From contig NZ_JAMFMB010000005.1 of assembly GCF_023502395.1 (NCBI RefSeq), forward strand, positions 105,699 through 169,698: 64,000 bases of DNA, given 5' to 3'. Shown one piece after another: positions 17,814 to 26,692 of the stretch. This DNA is from Ruegeria spongiae (lineage in GTDB: Bacteria; Pseudomonadota; Alphaproteobacteria; Rhodobacterales; Rhodobacteraceae). Under the pieces are notes generated by a model. The model was not told the DNA's origin. It was given only the letters and a program-made list of their open reading frames with translations, and made no database searches. Position 1 is the stretch's first letter. Every line of letters starts with the position of its first letter. The translations under genes and the position numbers were made by a program.

Positions 17814-19139
17814 GTGCGTACAAAGCTGGCGATCAAAATTCATGCGTTTCTGGAACGACGCTTCCCGGAACGCCGTGTCTTCCTTAAATCCGACAGCGAC
17901 ACCCGCTTTATCCGCCTCCGACCCGAAACCCAGCTTGTGGCTTTTGCCGGTGCCTCGGCGCTGGTGGCCTGGACCATTGTCGCCACCGCGATCCTGTTGA
18001 TGGACAGCATCGGCTCGGGCAATTTCCGCGAACAGGCGCGCCGCGATCAGGCCACCTATCAGGACCGGCTCAACGCGCTGTCGGAGGAACGCAATGCCCG
18101 CGCCGAAGAAGCCTTGGCCGCGCAGGAGCGGTTCAATGCGGCGCTGGCGCAGGTCTCGGCGATGCAATCGGAATTGCTGACCTCGGAAATCCGCCGCAAC
18201 GAGCTGGAAACCGGGATCGAGGTGATCCAGACCACCCTGCGCACCGCGATGAAAGAACGCGAAGCGGCGCGCGCCACCTTGGCGCAGATGCAGCTTGAGG
18301 CCGAAAGTGACGACGCGCAGAAACTGGCCTCTGCCGCCCCCGCGCAGATGGACCTGATCGCTGACGCGCTCAGCCGGACCGCTGCCGAGCGCGACCAGAT
18401 CATCGCTGATGCACAATCGGCGCTTGAGGCCCGCGACACGCTGGAACTGGAAATCTCGCTGATGCGCGAGCAGAACGAGCAGATTTTCCGCCAGTTGGAA
18501 GAGGCGATGGTGATCTCGGTCGAACCGCTGGACAAGATGTTCCGCAGCGCCGGCATGCCCACCGACCGGATCATCGAGCAGGTGCGGCGTGGCTATAGCG
18601 GTGTCGGCGGTCCGCTGACCCCTTTGTCCTTCAGCACACGCGGTGAAGAGATCTCGCCCGACGAGATTCGCGCCAATCGCCTGCTGCAGCAGATGGATCA
18701 GCTGAACCTCTATCGCATCGCCGCCCAGAAAGCGCCCTTTGCCAGCCCGGTCCGCGCTGCGGTGCGCTATACCAGCGGCTTCGGGACCCGACGCGACCCC
18801 AAGACAGGCGGTCGCCGGATGCATAACGGTTCTGATTTCGCGGGCGCCCATGGCACTGATATCTATGCCACAGCCGACGGTGTGGTCAGCCATGCAGGCT
18901 GGCAATCGGGCTTTGGCCGGCTGGTCAAGATCAAGCATGAATTCGGCATTGAGACACTTTACGCTCATAACTCCAAGATCCGCGTAAAGGTCGGCCAAAG
19001 GGTCTCGCGCGGCGATCACATAGCTGATATGGGTAGCACCGGACGGTCGACCGGCACGCATCTGCACTATGAAGTGCGTGTCAATGGCAGGCCCACGAAC
19101 CCAATGACTTACATCAAGGCTGCAAGAGATGTTTTCTAA
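17814..19139 (+). CDS. DUF5930/M23 peptidoglycan endopeptidase
   Basis: Membrane-anchored periplasmic metallopeptidase, 441 aa from the GTG start. Order: DUF5930-like N-terminus (VRTKLAIKIHAFLERRFPER), one membrane helix (LVAFAGASALVAWTIVATAILL), a long coiled coil of about 180 residues (ARDQATYQDRLNALSEERN region), and a C-terminal LytM/M23 domain. The zinc ligands appear in HNGSDFAG, and HLHYEV supplies the catalytic HxH, so the enzyme should be active. A longer frame from 17739 exists, but the GTG start matches the family N-terminus. The last 11 bases overlap the bactofilin gene, pointing to a joint role in cell-wall shaping. Confidence 0.87.
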   Translation: MRTKLAIKIHAFLERRFPERRVFLKSDSDTRFIRLRPETQLVAFAGASALVAWTIVATAILLMDSIGSGNFREQARRDQATYQDRLNALSEERNARAEEALAAQERFNAALAQVSAMQSELLTSEIRRNELETGIEVIQTTLRTAMKEREAARATLAQMQLEAESDDAQKLASAAPAQMDLIADALSRTAAERDQIIADAQSALEARDTLELEISLMREQNEQIFRQLEEAMVISVEPLDKMFRSAGMPTDRIIEQVRRGYSGVGGPLTPLSFSTRGEEISPDEIRANRLLQQMDQLNLYRIAAQKAPFASPVRAAVRYTSGFGTRRDPKTGGRRMHNGSDFAGAHGTDIYATADGVVSHAGWQSGFGRLVKIKHEFGIETLYAHNSKIRVKVGQRVSRGDHIADMGSTGRSTGTHLHYEVRVNGRPTNPMTYIKAARDVF

Positions 19140-19632
19140 GAGCAAAATCAACGAGCCCGGCTCCGAAGCGGACAAGCCCGCGTCCGCTGCACCCACGGCG
19201 GCCCCGGCAGCGCCTGCACAGAGCGACTACAAACCCACCGCCCCCAAGCCGAAGGCCCCCGCATCGGTGCTGTCCTCGGACCTGCATGTGACCGGCAACC
19301 TCAAGACCACCGGCGACATCCAGGTCGAAGGCACGGTCGAAGGTGATATCCGCGCCCATCTGCTGACGATCGGAGAATCGGCCACAATCAAGGGCGAAGT
19401 CACCGCCGATGACGTGGTGATCAATGGCCGCATCGTGGGTCGTGTCCGTGGCCTCAAGGTGCGCCTGACCTCGACCGCACGGGTCGAAGGTGACATCATC
19501 CACAAGACCATCGCGATCGAAAGCGGTGCGCATTTCGAAGGCTCGGTGCAGCGTCAGGACGACCCGCTGAACCCCGGTCGCTCGACCAAGCCCGGCGCCA
19601 ACCCGGCTGCCGCCAAGGCCGAGACCGCCTGA
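19129..19632 (+). CDS. Bactofilin
   Basis: Polymer-forming cytoskeletal protein, 167 aa. The central bactofilin beta-helix is clear: SVLSSDLHVTGNLKTTGDI, VEGTVEGDIRAHLLTIGESA, VVINGRIVGRVRGLKVRLT, VEGDIIHKTIAIESGAHFEG. It is flanked by Ala/Pro-rich tails. The gene overlaps the M23 peptidase by 11 bases. In other bacteria bactofilins recruit LytM-type peptidases to set cell shape, so a shared function is likely. Confidence 0.95.
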   Translation: MFSKSKINEPGSEADKPASAAPTAAPAAPAQSDYKPTAPKPKAPASVLSSDLHVTGNLKTTGDIQVEGTVEGDIRAHLLTIGESATIKGEVTADDVVINGRIVGRVRGLKVRLTSTARVEGDIIHKTIAIESGAHFEGSVQRQDDPLNPGRSTKPGANPAAAKAETA

Positions 19633-19662
19633 AAGCACCGGGACACATCCCAGTTCAAATCA

Positions 19663-19692
19663 CGCCGCAGATAAGCTCTGCGGCGTTTTTTT
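19663..19692 (+). terminator. Terminator after bactofilin
   Basis: CGCCGCAG-N8-CTGCGGCG followed by seven T, 31 bases after the stop codon. Confidence 0.9.
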
Positions 19693-19706
19693 GTGGCCGG
19701 GACCTG

Positions 19707-20600
19707 TCAGGACGCCAGCGCCAACCCGCCCTGCCCCTCTGGCGCGGGGACCAGCGCCGTGCTCAGGGCGGCATCCAGCGGCGTGTTCTCGAAATCCGGC
19801 AGCAGCGTGGCAAACCGGGTGCCCTCCAGCGCGTGGGGTTTCGACCAGAGGTAGCGCATTTCGACCAGATGGCGGCCCATCTTCCAGACCGGGGACAGCA
19901 ACCGGACCGGCAACCAGTTGAACCGGTGCAGCTTCAGCCGCGCGCCATGGGCCTTTTGCACGGCTTCAAACAGCGACCGGCCCGTCAGCGTGTAGCCCGG
20001 AAACGGCACATCCTCGAACCGGTCCAGATGCGCGCGCATCCCGGCCAGCGCCACCGCCGCGCGGGCCAGATCGGGCAGAAAGGCCCAGGCATGCGGCTGA
20101 TCCGGATCGCCAGGATAGGTGAACCTGTCCCGTCCGAGCCCCGCCAGCATGACCTTGTCAAACCAGTTGCCCGAAGGCACCGTGTCGATGAAATCCCCGG
20201 CCCGCAGGATCAGCGTTTGGACGCCCGATCTGCGATAGGCCGCTTCCATGTCAATCCGAACGCGGCCCAGCGGATTGGTGGCCCGATGCGGCGTCTTTTC
20301 GTCAAGCCGCGCGGGCGCATCTTCGCCGAACACATAGACATTGCCGGGTAGGATCACCATCGCGCCGCTGACGCGGGCAGCGGCGATCACCTGACGCGTC
20401 AGGCCCGGCACAGTGCCGGCCCATTGATCATAAGGTGGGTTCCAGGCGTTGACGATCACATCCACACCCGTTGCCGCCACACTCAGATCGTCCGTCTTGC
20501 GGTCGAACAGCCGCACCTGCCAGCCCGCCTGCCGGAACGTTTGCGCAGCATTGCGGCCAAAGCGGCCATTTGCGCCGAGGATCAGAACCATATCACCCAT
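19707..20600 (-). CDS. NAD(P)-dependent SDR/epimerase-like protein
   Basis: 297 aa, atypical extended short-chain dehydrogenase with the nucleotide-binding motif GANGRFGRNAAQTF at residues 9-22. Near residue 100 the family segment VILPGNVYVFGE appears, where the usual Tyr-x-x-x-Lys pair is changed, so an NmrA-like or non-catalytic role is possible. The C-terminal half has RLLSPVWKMGRHLVEMRYLW. It is divergent from a LysR regulator with a shared intergenic region of about 90 bp, so it is the probable target of that regulator. Confidence 0.8.
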   Translation of the reverse strand: MGDMVLILGANGRFGRNAAQTFRQAGWQVRLFDRKTDDLSVAATGVDVIVNAWNPPYDQWAGTVPGLTRQVIAAARVSGAMVILPGNVYVFGEDAPARLDEKTPHRATNPLGRVRIDMEAAYRRSGVQTLILRAGDFIDTVPSGNWFDKVMLAGLGRDRFTYPGDPDQPHAWAFLPDLARAAVALAGMRAHLDRFEDVPFPGYTLTGRSLFEAVQKAHGARLKLHRFNWLPVRLLSPVWKMGRHLVEMRYLWSKPHALEGTRFATLLPDFENTPLDAALSTALVPAPEGQGGLALAS

Positions 20601-20681
20601 CTCGCCACTCCTTCGCTAGGGTCAGGCATAAAATGAGATATTCAGCCACGTTTTGTAATTGCGGAAATTTGTCCAATTGGT

Positions 20682-20695
20682 ATACATTTTTGTAT
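20682..20695. promoter_or_regulatory. Palindrome in the SDR-LysR intergenic region
   Basis: ATACA-TTTT-TGTAT between divergent genes, with a T-N11-A character usual for LysR boxes. It overlaps the A and T of the LysR start codon (20694), consistent with autorepression. Binding is inferred. Confidence 0.4.
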
Positions 20696-21605
20696 GTTAC
20701 TACCCCTCTCCCGCCTTGACTGGGCACATGTCCAAACGCTGCTTGCGGTGGCCGATACCGGATCGCTCTCTGCCGCCGCGCGTCGTCTGGGGCTGACCCA
20801 GCCCACCATCGGGCGGCATATCTCAACCCTCGAAGACACGCTTGGCGTTGATCTCTTCACGCGCACCGTCTCTGGTATGCAACCAACCGAGGCGGCGCAT
20901 GACCTGCTGGCCCCGGCGCGCAGGATGCACGAGGCGGCCCGCCAGCTTGAGTTGAGCGCGGCAGGCGCGGCCCATGCCGAAACCGGCACCGTGCGCATCA
21001 CCGCGTCAGTCTTCATGGCCCATCACGTGCTGCCCACGATCCTTGCGCGGCTGCGGCGCGAGGCCCCCGAGATATCGCTGGAACTTGTGGCCTCGGACAC
21101 GAGCGAGAACCTGCTGTTCCGAGAGGCCGATATCGCCGTGCGCATGATCCGCCCGGAACAGCTTGACGTGGTGACCCGCTATATTGGCGAGGTCGAGATG
21201 GGTCTGTTCGGGCACAGGGATTATCTGGACCGGGCGGGACGCCCCGTGGAAGATGCCGATATCATGGCCCATGATTTTGTCGGCTATGATCGCAACGATC
21301 AGATCATTCAGGGCTTCCGCGATGCGGGCTTCGCCGTGGACCGGGAGTTTTTTGCCACCAGATGCGATCATCAGACGGCCTATTGGGAACTGGTCCGTGC
21401 CGGATGCGGGCTGGGTTTTGGTCAGGCAGTAGCCGGGCGCGCCGATCCGGAACTGGAGGAGATTCCGCTGTCCTTTCCGCTGCCCAGCTTGCCGATCTGG
21501 CTGACCGCGCCCGAAGCCATCCGCAACAACAAGCTGATCCGCCGGGTCTGGAACGCGCTTGAGAGTGAACTGACCGCATTTGTCGACCGGCGTCCTGCGC
21601 AATGA
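20694..21605 (+). CDS. LysR-family transcriptional regulator
   Basis: 303 aa. N-terminal winged HTH (LLAVADTGSLSAAARRLGLTQPTIGRHISTLE region, residues 13-45) and a C-terminal periplasmic-binding-like effector domain. There is no clear ribosome site before ATG 20694, and the transcript may be leaderless. Divergent from the SDR gene, which it likely controls. Confidence 0.92.
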   Translation: MLLPLSRLDWAHVQTLLAVADTGSLSAAARRLGLTQPTIGRHISTLEDTLGVDLFTRTVSGMQPTEAAHDLLAPARRMHEAARQLELSAAGAAHAETGTVRITASVFMAHHVLPTILARLRREAPEISLELVASDTSENLLFREADIAVRMIRPEQLDVVTRYIGEVEMGLFGHRDYLDRAGRPVEDADIMAHDFVGYDRNDQIIQGFRDAGFAVDREFFATRCDHQTAYWELVRAGCGLGFGQAVAGRADPELEEIPLSFPLPSLPIWLTAPEAIRNNKLIRRVWNALESELTAFVDRRPAQ

Positions 21606-21706
21606 CGGGTCCGGCGACGGGAATTGGTGCAAATACTCACCACTGGTATAGGGTCTGTTCATGCGGCCGGGGTTCAAACTGGTCGTGACGACAGGCGGGA
21701 ACAGGG

Positions 21707-22906
21707 ATGGACCAATTGCAGCAGGAGACAGGCCTCCAGCGAAAACTCGCGGCCCTTTTTGCCGCCGACGTGGCGGGCTACAGTCGCCTGATGGCGGCGG
21801 ATGAGGAATTCACCACCACCACCCTCGCGCAATATCGCGAGATCATGGACGGGCTGATCGCCCATTACGGCGGTCGGATCGCGAACACCGCAGGCGACAG
21901 CGTGCTGGCCGAATTCGCCAGTTCCGTCGAGGCCGTGCGCTGCGCGCTCGAAACCCAGGAGGCGCTGCGGCACCGCAACGACACGTTGCCCGAGGACAAG
22001 CGCATCACCTTCCGGATCGGCATCAGCGTCGGCGATGTGATCGAGCGCGACGGCGATCTGCTGGGCGACGGCGTGAACATCGCCGCAAGGCTGGAATCGC
22101 TGGCCGCCCCCGGCGGCATCTGCGTGTCCAGCGCCGTGCGCGACCAGATCGAGGGCAAGCTGACTCTGCAGGTCCGGTCACTGGGCAACCAGCGGCTCAA
22201 GAACATTCCCCGCCTGGTCCGGGCCTATCAGATCGGTGCGGAAAACGGTGCGCAGCTTTCGGCACTGACGGTTCTCAAAAGCCGGTTACGTGGGCGCGGA
22301 ACGGGCATGGCACTGGCGGCGCTGCTCTGCGTGGGGGCGGCGGCAGGCGTTGCGGTCTATCACCACGTTTGGGAGGGCGGGCCCACGGACGGGGTGTCTG
22401 CCGCGCGGGACGCGCTGGACCGGCAGGCGCTTGAGGCCGCCGCGCAAAAGGCCATTGCCGAGCGCGATATCATCAGAACCGAAGCGTTTGGCGGGCATGA
22501 TTATTCGGTCGTGCACACCGATGGCGGCAGTTGGGCCGAAGCAGATGCCGAGGCGCGGGCCATGGGCGGCGCGCTGGTCTCGATCACCTCGCAGGAGGAG
22601 AACGATTTCATCGTCGGTCTGATCCGCGAGGAAGAGGCGCTGTGGGAAGAATGGAAACCCGGCCACTATACCGGCCCGTGGATCGGGCTGCTCCGACAGC
22701 CCGGGGCGCAGGCCCCCGCAGAGGGCTGGATCTGGGTCGATGGCGCTCCGCTGCGCTATACCAACTGGTACGAACATCAACCCGACAATCAGGGCGGAAA
22801 CGAGGGCGTCGCGCGGTTCCACCACTGGGGCGACGACAGGCCACCGCAATGGGGCGATGCGTCGGGGCTGGAACAGGCCAGAGGGTATATCGTCGAGTTC
22901 GAGTAA
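21707..22906 (+). CDS. Class III adenylate cyclase fused to a C-type lectin-like domain
   Basis: 399 aa. The cytoplasmic N-terminus (about 10-175) is a class III nucleotide cyclase: metal-binding Asp21 in FAADVAGYSRL and Asp64 in TAGDSVLAEF, and the transition-state pair Asn124/Arg128 in GDGVNIAARLE. A membrane helix covers about 200-219. The outer part (about 262-399) is a C-type lectin-like domain with YSVVHTDGGSWAEADAEARA, WIGLL, EGWIWVDGAPLRYTNW and a QPDN calcium/sugar motif, and lacks disulfide cysteines. It suggests a transmembrane sensor that links an external ligand to cAMP. The role is inferred. It sits between LysR and a small secreted protein. Confidence 0.88.
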   Translation: MDQLQQETGLQRKLAALFAADVAGYSRLMAADEEFTTTTLAQYREIMDGLIAHYGGRIANTAGDSVLAEFASSVEAVRCALETQEALRHRNDTLPEDKRITFRIGISVGDVIERDGDLLGDGVNIAARLESLAAPGGICVSSAVRDQIEGKLTLQVRSLGNQRLKNIPRLVRAYQIGAENGAQLSALTVLKSRLRGRGTGMALAALLCVGAAAGVAVYHHVWEGGPTDGVSAARDALDRQALEAAAQKAIAERDIIRTEAFGGHDYSVVHTDGGSWAEADAEARAMGGALVSITSQEENDFIVGLIREEEALWEEWKPGHYTGPWIGLLRQPGAQAPAEGWIWVDGAPLRYTNWYEHQPDNQGGNEGVARFHHWGDDRPPQWGDASGLEQARGYIVEFE

Positions 22907-22963
22907 TCCCGGACCACCGCACGGCAAGCGCGGATTTCACCAACCCAGGCTCATATGCCGCCA

Positions 22964-23395
22964 TCAACCCGCAACCAGCATCCGTATTGGCAGCGCGCCC
23001 ACCCGTCTCCCGATCACTGACGGGCGGCGTCCCGCCTGCTCAAACCACCAGATACACTCGAACACCTCACCGATGCAGAGCGCCATGCGGCGATGAAATC
23101 TGGCGCGATTGCCAACTTGGCGCGCATTGCACAGCCGGTACCGTTCTGCCGCCCGCGCGCCGATACGCGCGTCCTTCAGCATGGTCACCACCACGCGGTA
23201 GCCAAAGCGTTCGCCGTGCACGCAGGCCTGCACACTCACATCTGACACGCCATCGGATGCGCTGCACTCTTTGACGATATAGGACTGAACATGCGGTGGC
23301 ACCGGAACACTGGCCTTCGGCCAGGCAAGCTCGCAGGCGGAGGACATGCCGGGCAAGGCAAGGAACAAAAGCAATCCCCCAACATAAAAATTCAT
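22964..23395 (-). CDS. Small secreted protein of unknown function
   Basis: 143 aa. ATG at 23393-23395 follows GGGGAAG; a TTG four codons earlier is less likely. Residues 1-21 form a signal peptide (MNFYVGGLLLFLALPGMSSAC), and mature cysteines recur in ELAWPK, VKECSASDG, VQACVHG, LCNARQ, ALCIGE and ECIWW, suggesting disulfides. No family recognised. Convergent with the cyclase gene. Confidence 0.7.
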   Translation of the reverse strand: MNFYVGGLLLFLALPGMSSACELAWPKASVPVPPHVQSYIVKECSASDGVSDVSVQACVHGERFGYRVVVTMLKDARIGARAAERYRLCNARQVGNRARFHRRMALCIGEVFECIWWFEQAGRRPSVIGRRVGALPIRMLVAG

Positions 23396-23610
23396 GATCT
23401 TCCCCAAGGGAACTAAAATACGACCAGATTAACATGATTGCCGACCGGCCTAGATTAATTCTGAGCGGAGCGCTCGGGCCGGACAACAGTGGGTAAAAAA
23501 CCGCCAACCCCCTGCATTTCTTGGATTCACAAGGCGAATCACCTGTGCCATACTGTCCTGAGACGCCCGCAAAGGGCGCATGACAGGCAGTTTTCATAAG
23601 CGGTTTACAC

Positions 23611-23910
23611 GTGACCCGATCCAATCGACCCAGCCTCGGCGCCCTGGCCTTCTTCGCCTTTGCCTTTGCCATCGGCACCTATTTCACCTTTGCCGCCGTG
23701 CAAGGGGATTTCGGGCTGTTCCGCCGGGTCGAGATCAGCGCCGAACGCAACATGCTGCAACGGGATCTGGCAACGCTGGATGCAGAGGTCGACCGGATGG
23801 AGAACCTGACCCGACGCCTGTCCGACGATTACCTCGATCTCGACCTGCTGGATCAACAGGCGCGCTCGGTTCTCGGGTTGCTCCGCTCGGACGAGATCGT
23901 CATTCGCTGA
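23611..23910 (+). CDS. FtsB/DivIC-like septum formation initiator
   Basis: 99 aa. One membrane helix (about 9-30, LGALAFFAFAFAIGTYFTFAAV) followed by a coiled coil (RVEISAERNMLQRDLATLDAEVDRMENLTRRL), then LDLLDQQARSVLGL, the FtsB pattern. The start is GTG 23611. It lies directly before pdhA, as is usual in this group, and is a likely divisome component. Confidence 0.88.
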   Translation: MTRSNRPSLGALAFFAFAFAIGTYFTFAAVQGDFGLFRRVEISAERNMLQRDLATLDAEVDRMENLTRRLSDDYLDLDLLDQQARSVLGLLRSDEIVIR

Positions 23911-23991
23911 CCGAGTGTTTTCAGCCGGTTTCAGCCGCGTTTCCCCGGCGGCAACATTATGGCTCGCCATCGCGCAAGAAATGCTCTAAAA

Positions 23992-24013
23992 GATAGTTTA
24001 ACGCTAAACTATC
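23992..24013 (+). promoter_or_regulatory. Operator-like inverted repeat before pdhA
   Basis: GATAGTTTA-ACGC-TAAACTATC, 9-bp arms and a 4-base centre, ending 24 bases before the pdhA start. The inner 7-bp arms are identical to the repeat before lpdA (5460-5477), with the same spacing. Confidence 0.65.
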
Positions 24014-24037
24014 TCAGCATAAGGGGATCCGCCGGCC

Positions 24038-25027
24038 ATGGCAGCGCGTAAAAGCACAAAGAAACCAAACGTTTCCGCCGAAGAGCTGAAAGAATACTAC
24101 CGTGAGATGCTGTTGATACGGCGATTCGAGGAAAAGGCCGGCCAGCTTTACGGCATGGGCCTGATCGGCGGGTTCTGCCATCTCTATATCGGGCAAGAAG
24201 CGGTTGTGGTCGGGCTCGAGGCCGCCACCGAAGAGGGCGACAAGCGCGTCACATCCTATCGCGACCACGGCCACATGCTGGCCTGCGGCATGAACCCCGA
24301 CGGCGTGATGGCCGAGTTGACCGGACGCGAGGGCGGCTATTCCAAGGGCAAGGGCGGCTCGATGCACATGTTCTCGAAAGAGAAACATTTCTACGGTGGC
24401 CACGGCATCGTGGCGGCTCAGGTTCCGATCGGCGCCGGGCTGGCCTTTGCCGACAAGTACAAGGATAACGGCCGCGTCACCTTCACCTATTTCGGCGATG
24501 GCGCGGCCAACCAGGGCCAGGTCTATGAGACCTTCAACATGGCCGCGCTGTGGGCCCTGCCGGTGGTCTTCGTGATCGAGAACAACCAATACGCCATGGG
24601 CACCTCGCAACAACGCTCCACCTCGACCAAAGATATCTATCACCGCGGCGAGGCGTTCGGCATCGCGGGCGAGATTGTCGACGGCATGGATGTGCTGGCC
24701 GTCAAGGCGGCAGGCGAAAAGGCAACGGCACACTGCCGCGCGGGCAAGGGCCCCTATATTCTCGAAGTAAAAACCTACCGCTACCGGGGCCACTCGATGT
24801 CGGACCCAGCCAAATACCGGACCCGCGAAGAAGTGCAGAAAGTGCGCGAGGAACGCGACCCGATCGAACATGTGCGCGAGTTGCTGCTCAGCGGCAAACA
24901 CGCAAGCGAAGACGACCTGAAGGCGATCGACAAGGACATCAAGCAGATCGTCAACAAGGCCGCCGACTTCTCGAAAGAGAGCCCCGAGCCCGCGCTCGAC
25001 GAGCTCTGGACCGACATCTACGCCTGA
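24038..25027 (+). CDS. pdhA: Pyruvate dehydrogenase E1 alpha subunit
   Basis: 329 aa. With PdhB it forms the thiamine-diphosphate E1 that decarboxylates pyruvate. The TPP/Mg motif is GDGAANQGQVYETFNMAAL with the downstream ENNQYAMG; the substrate channel includes HRCG-equivalent YRDHGHMLACG; the phosphorylation-loop-like YRYRGHSMSDPAKYRT is also present. First gene of pdhA-pdhB-ORF-pdhC, with pdhB 15 bases downstream. Confidence 0.97.
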   Translation: MAARKSTKKPNVSAEELKEYYREMLLIRRFEEKAGQLYGMGLIGGFCHLYIGQEAVVVGLEAATEEGDKRVTSYRDHGHMLACGMNPDGVMAELTGREGGYSKGKGGSMHMFSKEKHFYGGHGIVAAQVPIGAGLAFADKYKDNGRVTFTYFGDGAANQGQVYETFNMAALWALPVVFVIENNQYAMGTSQQRSTSTKDIYHRGEAFGIAGEIVDGMDVLAVKAAGEKATAHCRAGKGPYILEVKTYRYRGHSMSDPAKYRTREEVQKVREERDPIEHVRELLLSGKHASEDDLKAIDKDIKQIVNKAADFSKESPEPALDELWTDIYA

Positions 25028-25042
25028 GGGGACACACCAGAC

Positions 25043-26419
25043 ATGGCAACCGAAATTCTCATGCCCGCCCTCTCTCCGACGATGGAAGAAGGCACACTCG
25101 CGAAATGGCTGGTCAAGGAGGGCGACACCGTTTCCTCCGGCGACATCATGGCCGAGATCGAAACCGACAAGGCCACGATGGAATTCGAGGCGGTCGACGA
25201 AGGCATCGTCGGCAAGATTCTGGTCGCCGAAGGCACCGAGGCGGTCAAGGTCAACACGCCCATCGCAATCCTGGTCGAGGAAGGCGAAGACGCCTCCGCC
25301 CTGCCGGAGGCCGCACCAGCGGCTGACGCGGGCAATGAGGCGGCTCCCGCAGGGAGCTCCGAAGCGCCCGCCCCCGCTGCCAGCGCCCCCGCCGCCCCGC
25401 AGGTCGATCTGACCCCCGACTGGGCCGAGGGAACCGAGCTGAAACCGCAGACGGTGCGCGAGGCCCTGCGCGACGCCATGGCCGAGGAAATGCGCGCCGA
25501 CCCGGATGTCTTCCTGATGGGCGAAGAGGTCGCCGAGTATCAGGGTGCCTACAAGGTCAGCCAGGGCCTACTGGACGAGTTCGGCTCCAAACGCGTCATC
25601 GACACGCCGATCACCGAACACGGCTTTGCCGGCATCGGCGTCGGCGCGGCCTTTGGCGGGTTGAAACCGATTGTCGAATTCATGACCTTCAACTTCTCGA
25701 TGCAGGCCATGGATCATATCGTCAATTCGGCAGCAAAGACGCTCTATATGTCCGGCGGCCAGATGGGCGCGCATATGGTCTTCCGTGGTCCCAACGGCGC
25801 TGCTGCCCGCGTCGGTGCCCAGCACAGCCAGGACTACGCGGCCTGGTTCATGCAGGTTCCGGGCCTGAAGGTTGCCATGCCCTACACGGCTGCTGACGCC
25901 AAGGGCCTGCTGAAATCCGCGATCCGTGACCCCAACCCGGTGATCTTCCTGGAAAACGAAATCCTCTATGGCCGCAGCTTCGACGTACCGGTGCTGGATG
26001 ATTTCACGATCCCCTTCGGCAAGGCCAGGATCTACCGCGAAGGCAGCGATGTCACCATTGTCAGCTTCGGCATCTCGATGCAATTCGCGCTCGAAGCCGC
26101 CGACAAGCTGGCCGAGGACGGCATCAATGCCGAGGTGATCGACCTGCGTACGCTGCGCCCGATGGATACCGGTGCCATCATCAACTCGGTGATGAAAACC
26201 AACCGTCTGGTCACGGTCGAAGAAGGCTGGCCGCAAGGCTCGGTCGGCAGCTACATCTCTTCGGTGGTGATGCAACAGGCCTTCGACTATCTCGACGCGC
26301 CGGTCATCAACTGCACCGGCAAGGACGTGCCGATGCCCTATGCCGCCAATCTGGAAAAACTGGCGCTGGTGACCACGGACGAGGTGATCGCCGCCGTCAA
26401 AGAAGTGACCTACCGCTAA
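25043..26419 (+). CDS. pdhB: Pyruvate dehydrogenase E1 beta subunit with lipoyl domain
   Basis: 458 aa. Residues 1-80 are a biotinyl/lipoyl domain with the lipoyl-lysine in [13 protein letters not shown], then an Ala/Pro linker of about 45 residues, then the transketolase-like E1 beta part ([36 protein letters not shown], the C-terminal GWPQGSVG). A lipoyl domain on E1 beta is a known alphaproteobacterial trait. Its domain is nearly identical to that of PdhC. Confidence 0.97.
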   Translation: MATEILMPALSPTMEEGTLAKWLVKEGDTVSSGDIMAEIETDKATMEFEAVDEGIVGKILVAEGTEAVKVNTPIAILVEEGEDASALPEAAPAADAGNEAAPAGSSEAPAPAASAPAAPQVDLTPDWAEGTELKPQTVREALRDAMAEEMRADPDVFLMGEEVAEYQGAYKVSQGLLDEFGSKRVIDTPITEHGFAGIGVGAAFGGLKPIVEFMTFNFSMQAMDHIVNSAAKTLYMSGGQMGAHMVFRGPNGAAARVGAQHSQDYAAWFMQVPGLKVAMPYTAADAKGLLKSAIRDPNPVIFLENEILYGRSFDVPVLDDFTIPFGKARIYREGSDVTIVSFGISMQFALEAADKLAEDGINAEVIDLRTLRPMDTGAIINSVMKTNRLVTVEEGWPQGSVGSYISSVVMQQAFDYLDAPVINCTGKDVPMPYAANLEKLALVTTDEVIAAVKEVTYR

Positions 26420-26430
26420 GAGGGGCCGGA

Positions 26431-26691
26431 ATGGAGATCAGGGGCCGCGATCCAGCAACGGAATGCTACCGGGTGAGCCTCACGGTCGATGGCCGTGAGG
26501 TGACCGGGCTGGTGCCCGAACGGCTGGCCGCAGATATGCGCCTGATCGGCACCCGCCCCACCCACCAGACGGCCTATGTCTGGATGGCCGAGAACAAACG
26601 GAAAATCACCGCCGCGATCCAAACGCTTGCGCGCGGCACCGGGCGCCCCAGGGCGCCTTTCGACCAAATTACTTTGATTGAGGACCGCTGA
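26431..26691 (+). CDS. Small protein inside the pdh operon
   Basis: 86 aa, no family recognised, begins [23 protein letters not shown]. It sits 11 bases after pdhB; its TGA stop at 26689-26691 is one base before the pdhC start, so it is translationally linked. The start follows AGAGGGGCCGGA, a good ribosome site. A helper or regulatory role in the complex is possible. Confidence 0.7.
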   Translation: MEIRGRDPATECYRVSLTVDGREVTGLVPERLAADMRLIGTRPTHQTAYVWMAENKRKITAAIQTLARGTGRPRAPFDQITLIEDR

Positions 26692-26692
26692 G

